Shown piece by piece: positions 63,001 through 64,000 of a stretch of 64,000 nt of DNA. Each line of letters starts with the position of its first letter. Position 1 is the first letter of the stretch. The notes below the pieces were generated by a model that was not told the DNA's origin, did no database searches, and was given only the letters and a program-made list of their open reading frames with translations. This DNA is from Chamaea fasciata (lineage: Eukaryota > Chordata > Aves > Passeriformes > Sylviidae), in the NCBI GenBank assembly GCA_029207755.1, contig JARCOQ010000003.1:95000646-95064645 (forward strand), given 5' to 3'. Made by a program: the position numbers and the translations under genes.

Positions 63001-64000
63001 TTACCCTTGTCCCCTAGAATTGTTCTGAAATAGCCTTGTTGGTGAAATAAACAGGACTGTTACTCTTCTTTCTTAATGATTTTTTTTTTTTTGTGGTTGT
63101 AGGTGTGAGAACTACTGGAAAGTAAGCAGAATATGAAGAAGGGACGGTCAACCTCCAGGTGCCAAAGGGTACTCTTTCTTTTCACAGTTCTTCAGTGTCA
63201 TACCCAGCTACAGATTGGATAGAGGAGAGGATGGCAGAGGCAATGGCAGGATCAACTGCACTCACTGGGTGGTTGAGACATGTCACTGCACTTTCCCTTC
63301 TATGACCAGCTGGGCATTCTCTGCTATGGTTTGAATTTTAGCTTTGACACCAGAAATTCTTCCTTTCTGCTGTAAAATTGTGGCATCATACACTTCATTT
63401 TTGGTACTGCAAAGCTCACTGCATGCATAATGTCCTGATTTGTCCTAGTGGAGAAGGGGGAAATCACCGGAAAGATTATTCATAGTAAATTTGCCCTTAG
63501 TGTCCCATAAAAGACATGAATAGCAACTGTAGGCAACTTCTCTGACAAAGTTTTAATCCACATGACTTCATGGTTTACAAAGAAGTACACATCCCTAACC
63601 CCTAGATTTTTTGGTTAACAAAAGCAAGGAAATATTCTCTTGCTTATGATATCTATCACATATTACTCACTTTCCTTAGGATAGTAAGATCTGACATAGC
63701 ACCTCTGCAAATAGAAGCACTATAAATCAATATTTGGTAGTCTTATAAAATATTAGTGCTTGTATATACTGCTTATCCAAGGCAATACTTCTTTCATCAA
63801 TCAACTGCTCTTCCTTTCTACCTCTTGTGTGTTCTTTACAACATGCCTGTATGTGAACCTTCACTGATGCAGTGGTTTTCCCTCTCAGTGAAAATAATTA
63901 CACTGAGAAATGAAACATCTAATATAGTGCAGCAAGAGAAGCTCAAATATCAAGGATATCATTTCTGCCTAAACTGATCCCTAATTCGACTTAGATTCTA
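60056..64000. other. Unannotated AT-rich DNA to window end
   Basis: No gene or recognised mobile element. A 14-base motif TACTTTTGACTACA is duplicated at about 60,192 and 60,230. T-runs lie near 62,610 and 63,080. The 134-codon minus frame at 60,770-61,174 and the 104-codon frame at 62,634-62,948 resemble no family I know. Confidence 0.5.

Noticed and set aside
1..64000. tRNA, rRNA, operons and ribosome-binding sites
   Set aside because: No tRNA- or rRNA-like sequence was found by eye; bacterial features do not apply to this eukaryotic DNA.

Overview
The window reads as a stretch of bird nuclear genome, probably from a songbird, with no protein-coding or RNA gene that I can support. The evidence for a bird is a set of CR1 LINE fragments with the typical CR1 3' end (short repeats of the ATTCTATG/ATTCTGTG type) and several LTRs that I recognise from memory as avian endogenous-retrovirus LTRs. 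Two of them (9.4 kb and 55.4 kb) I associate with passerine genomes; that is recollection, not a database result. The DNA is AT-rich throughout, and the open reading frames are short, unconserved-looking or antisense to repeats. It fits a gene-poor intergenic region or a very long intron, and I cannot tell which.

Layout. 1-957: 3' part of a long LTR cut by the window edge. 2.0-2.85 kb: an LTR-like stretch with a TATA box and a late poly(A) signal (weak call). 5.4 kb: a scrap of an LTR end. 6.0-6.3 kb: CR1 (+). 9.4-9.9 kb: LTR on the minus strand. 11.5-12.4 kb: CR1 (+) with reverse-transcriptase remnants. 13.6-14.7 kb: CR1 (-), about 1.07 kb. 14.7-22.9 kb: unique-looking AT-rich DNA. 22.9-23.2 kb: CR1 (-). 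24.9-25.2 kb: CR1 (+). 28.0-29.1 kb: promoter-like LTR region followed by a sequence close to a tRNA-Leu primer binding site, as in ERVL-type elements. 30.2-30.6 kb: CR1 3' tip and a 152-bp (TTTTCC)n array. 34.9-35.2 kb: an unidentified GC-richer block. 37.25-37.64 kb: a CR1 whose two parts point in opposite directions. 46.4-46.8 kb: CR1 (+). 51.9-52.9 kb: CR1 (+), about 1.06 kb, with RT core remnants. 55,367-56,008: a complete solo LTR with a near-perfect 5-bp target duplication. 59.7-60.1 kb: CR1 (-) with an internal deletion. The rest is unannotated AT-rich DNA with simple repeats, G-runs and a few neat inverted repeats.

No genes act together here. The content is a record of retrotransposition, with CR1 copies 5'-truncated in both orientations and LTR elements reduced mostly to solo LTRs. 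The best candidates for a second look are the two-direction CR1 at 37.5 kb, the ERVL-like LTR plus primer site at 28-29 kb, the overlapping hairpins in a 27-bp tandem repeat at 58.8 kb, and the long polypurine/polypyrimidine hexamer array at 30.4 kb. I found no sign of a new biological system.
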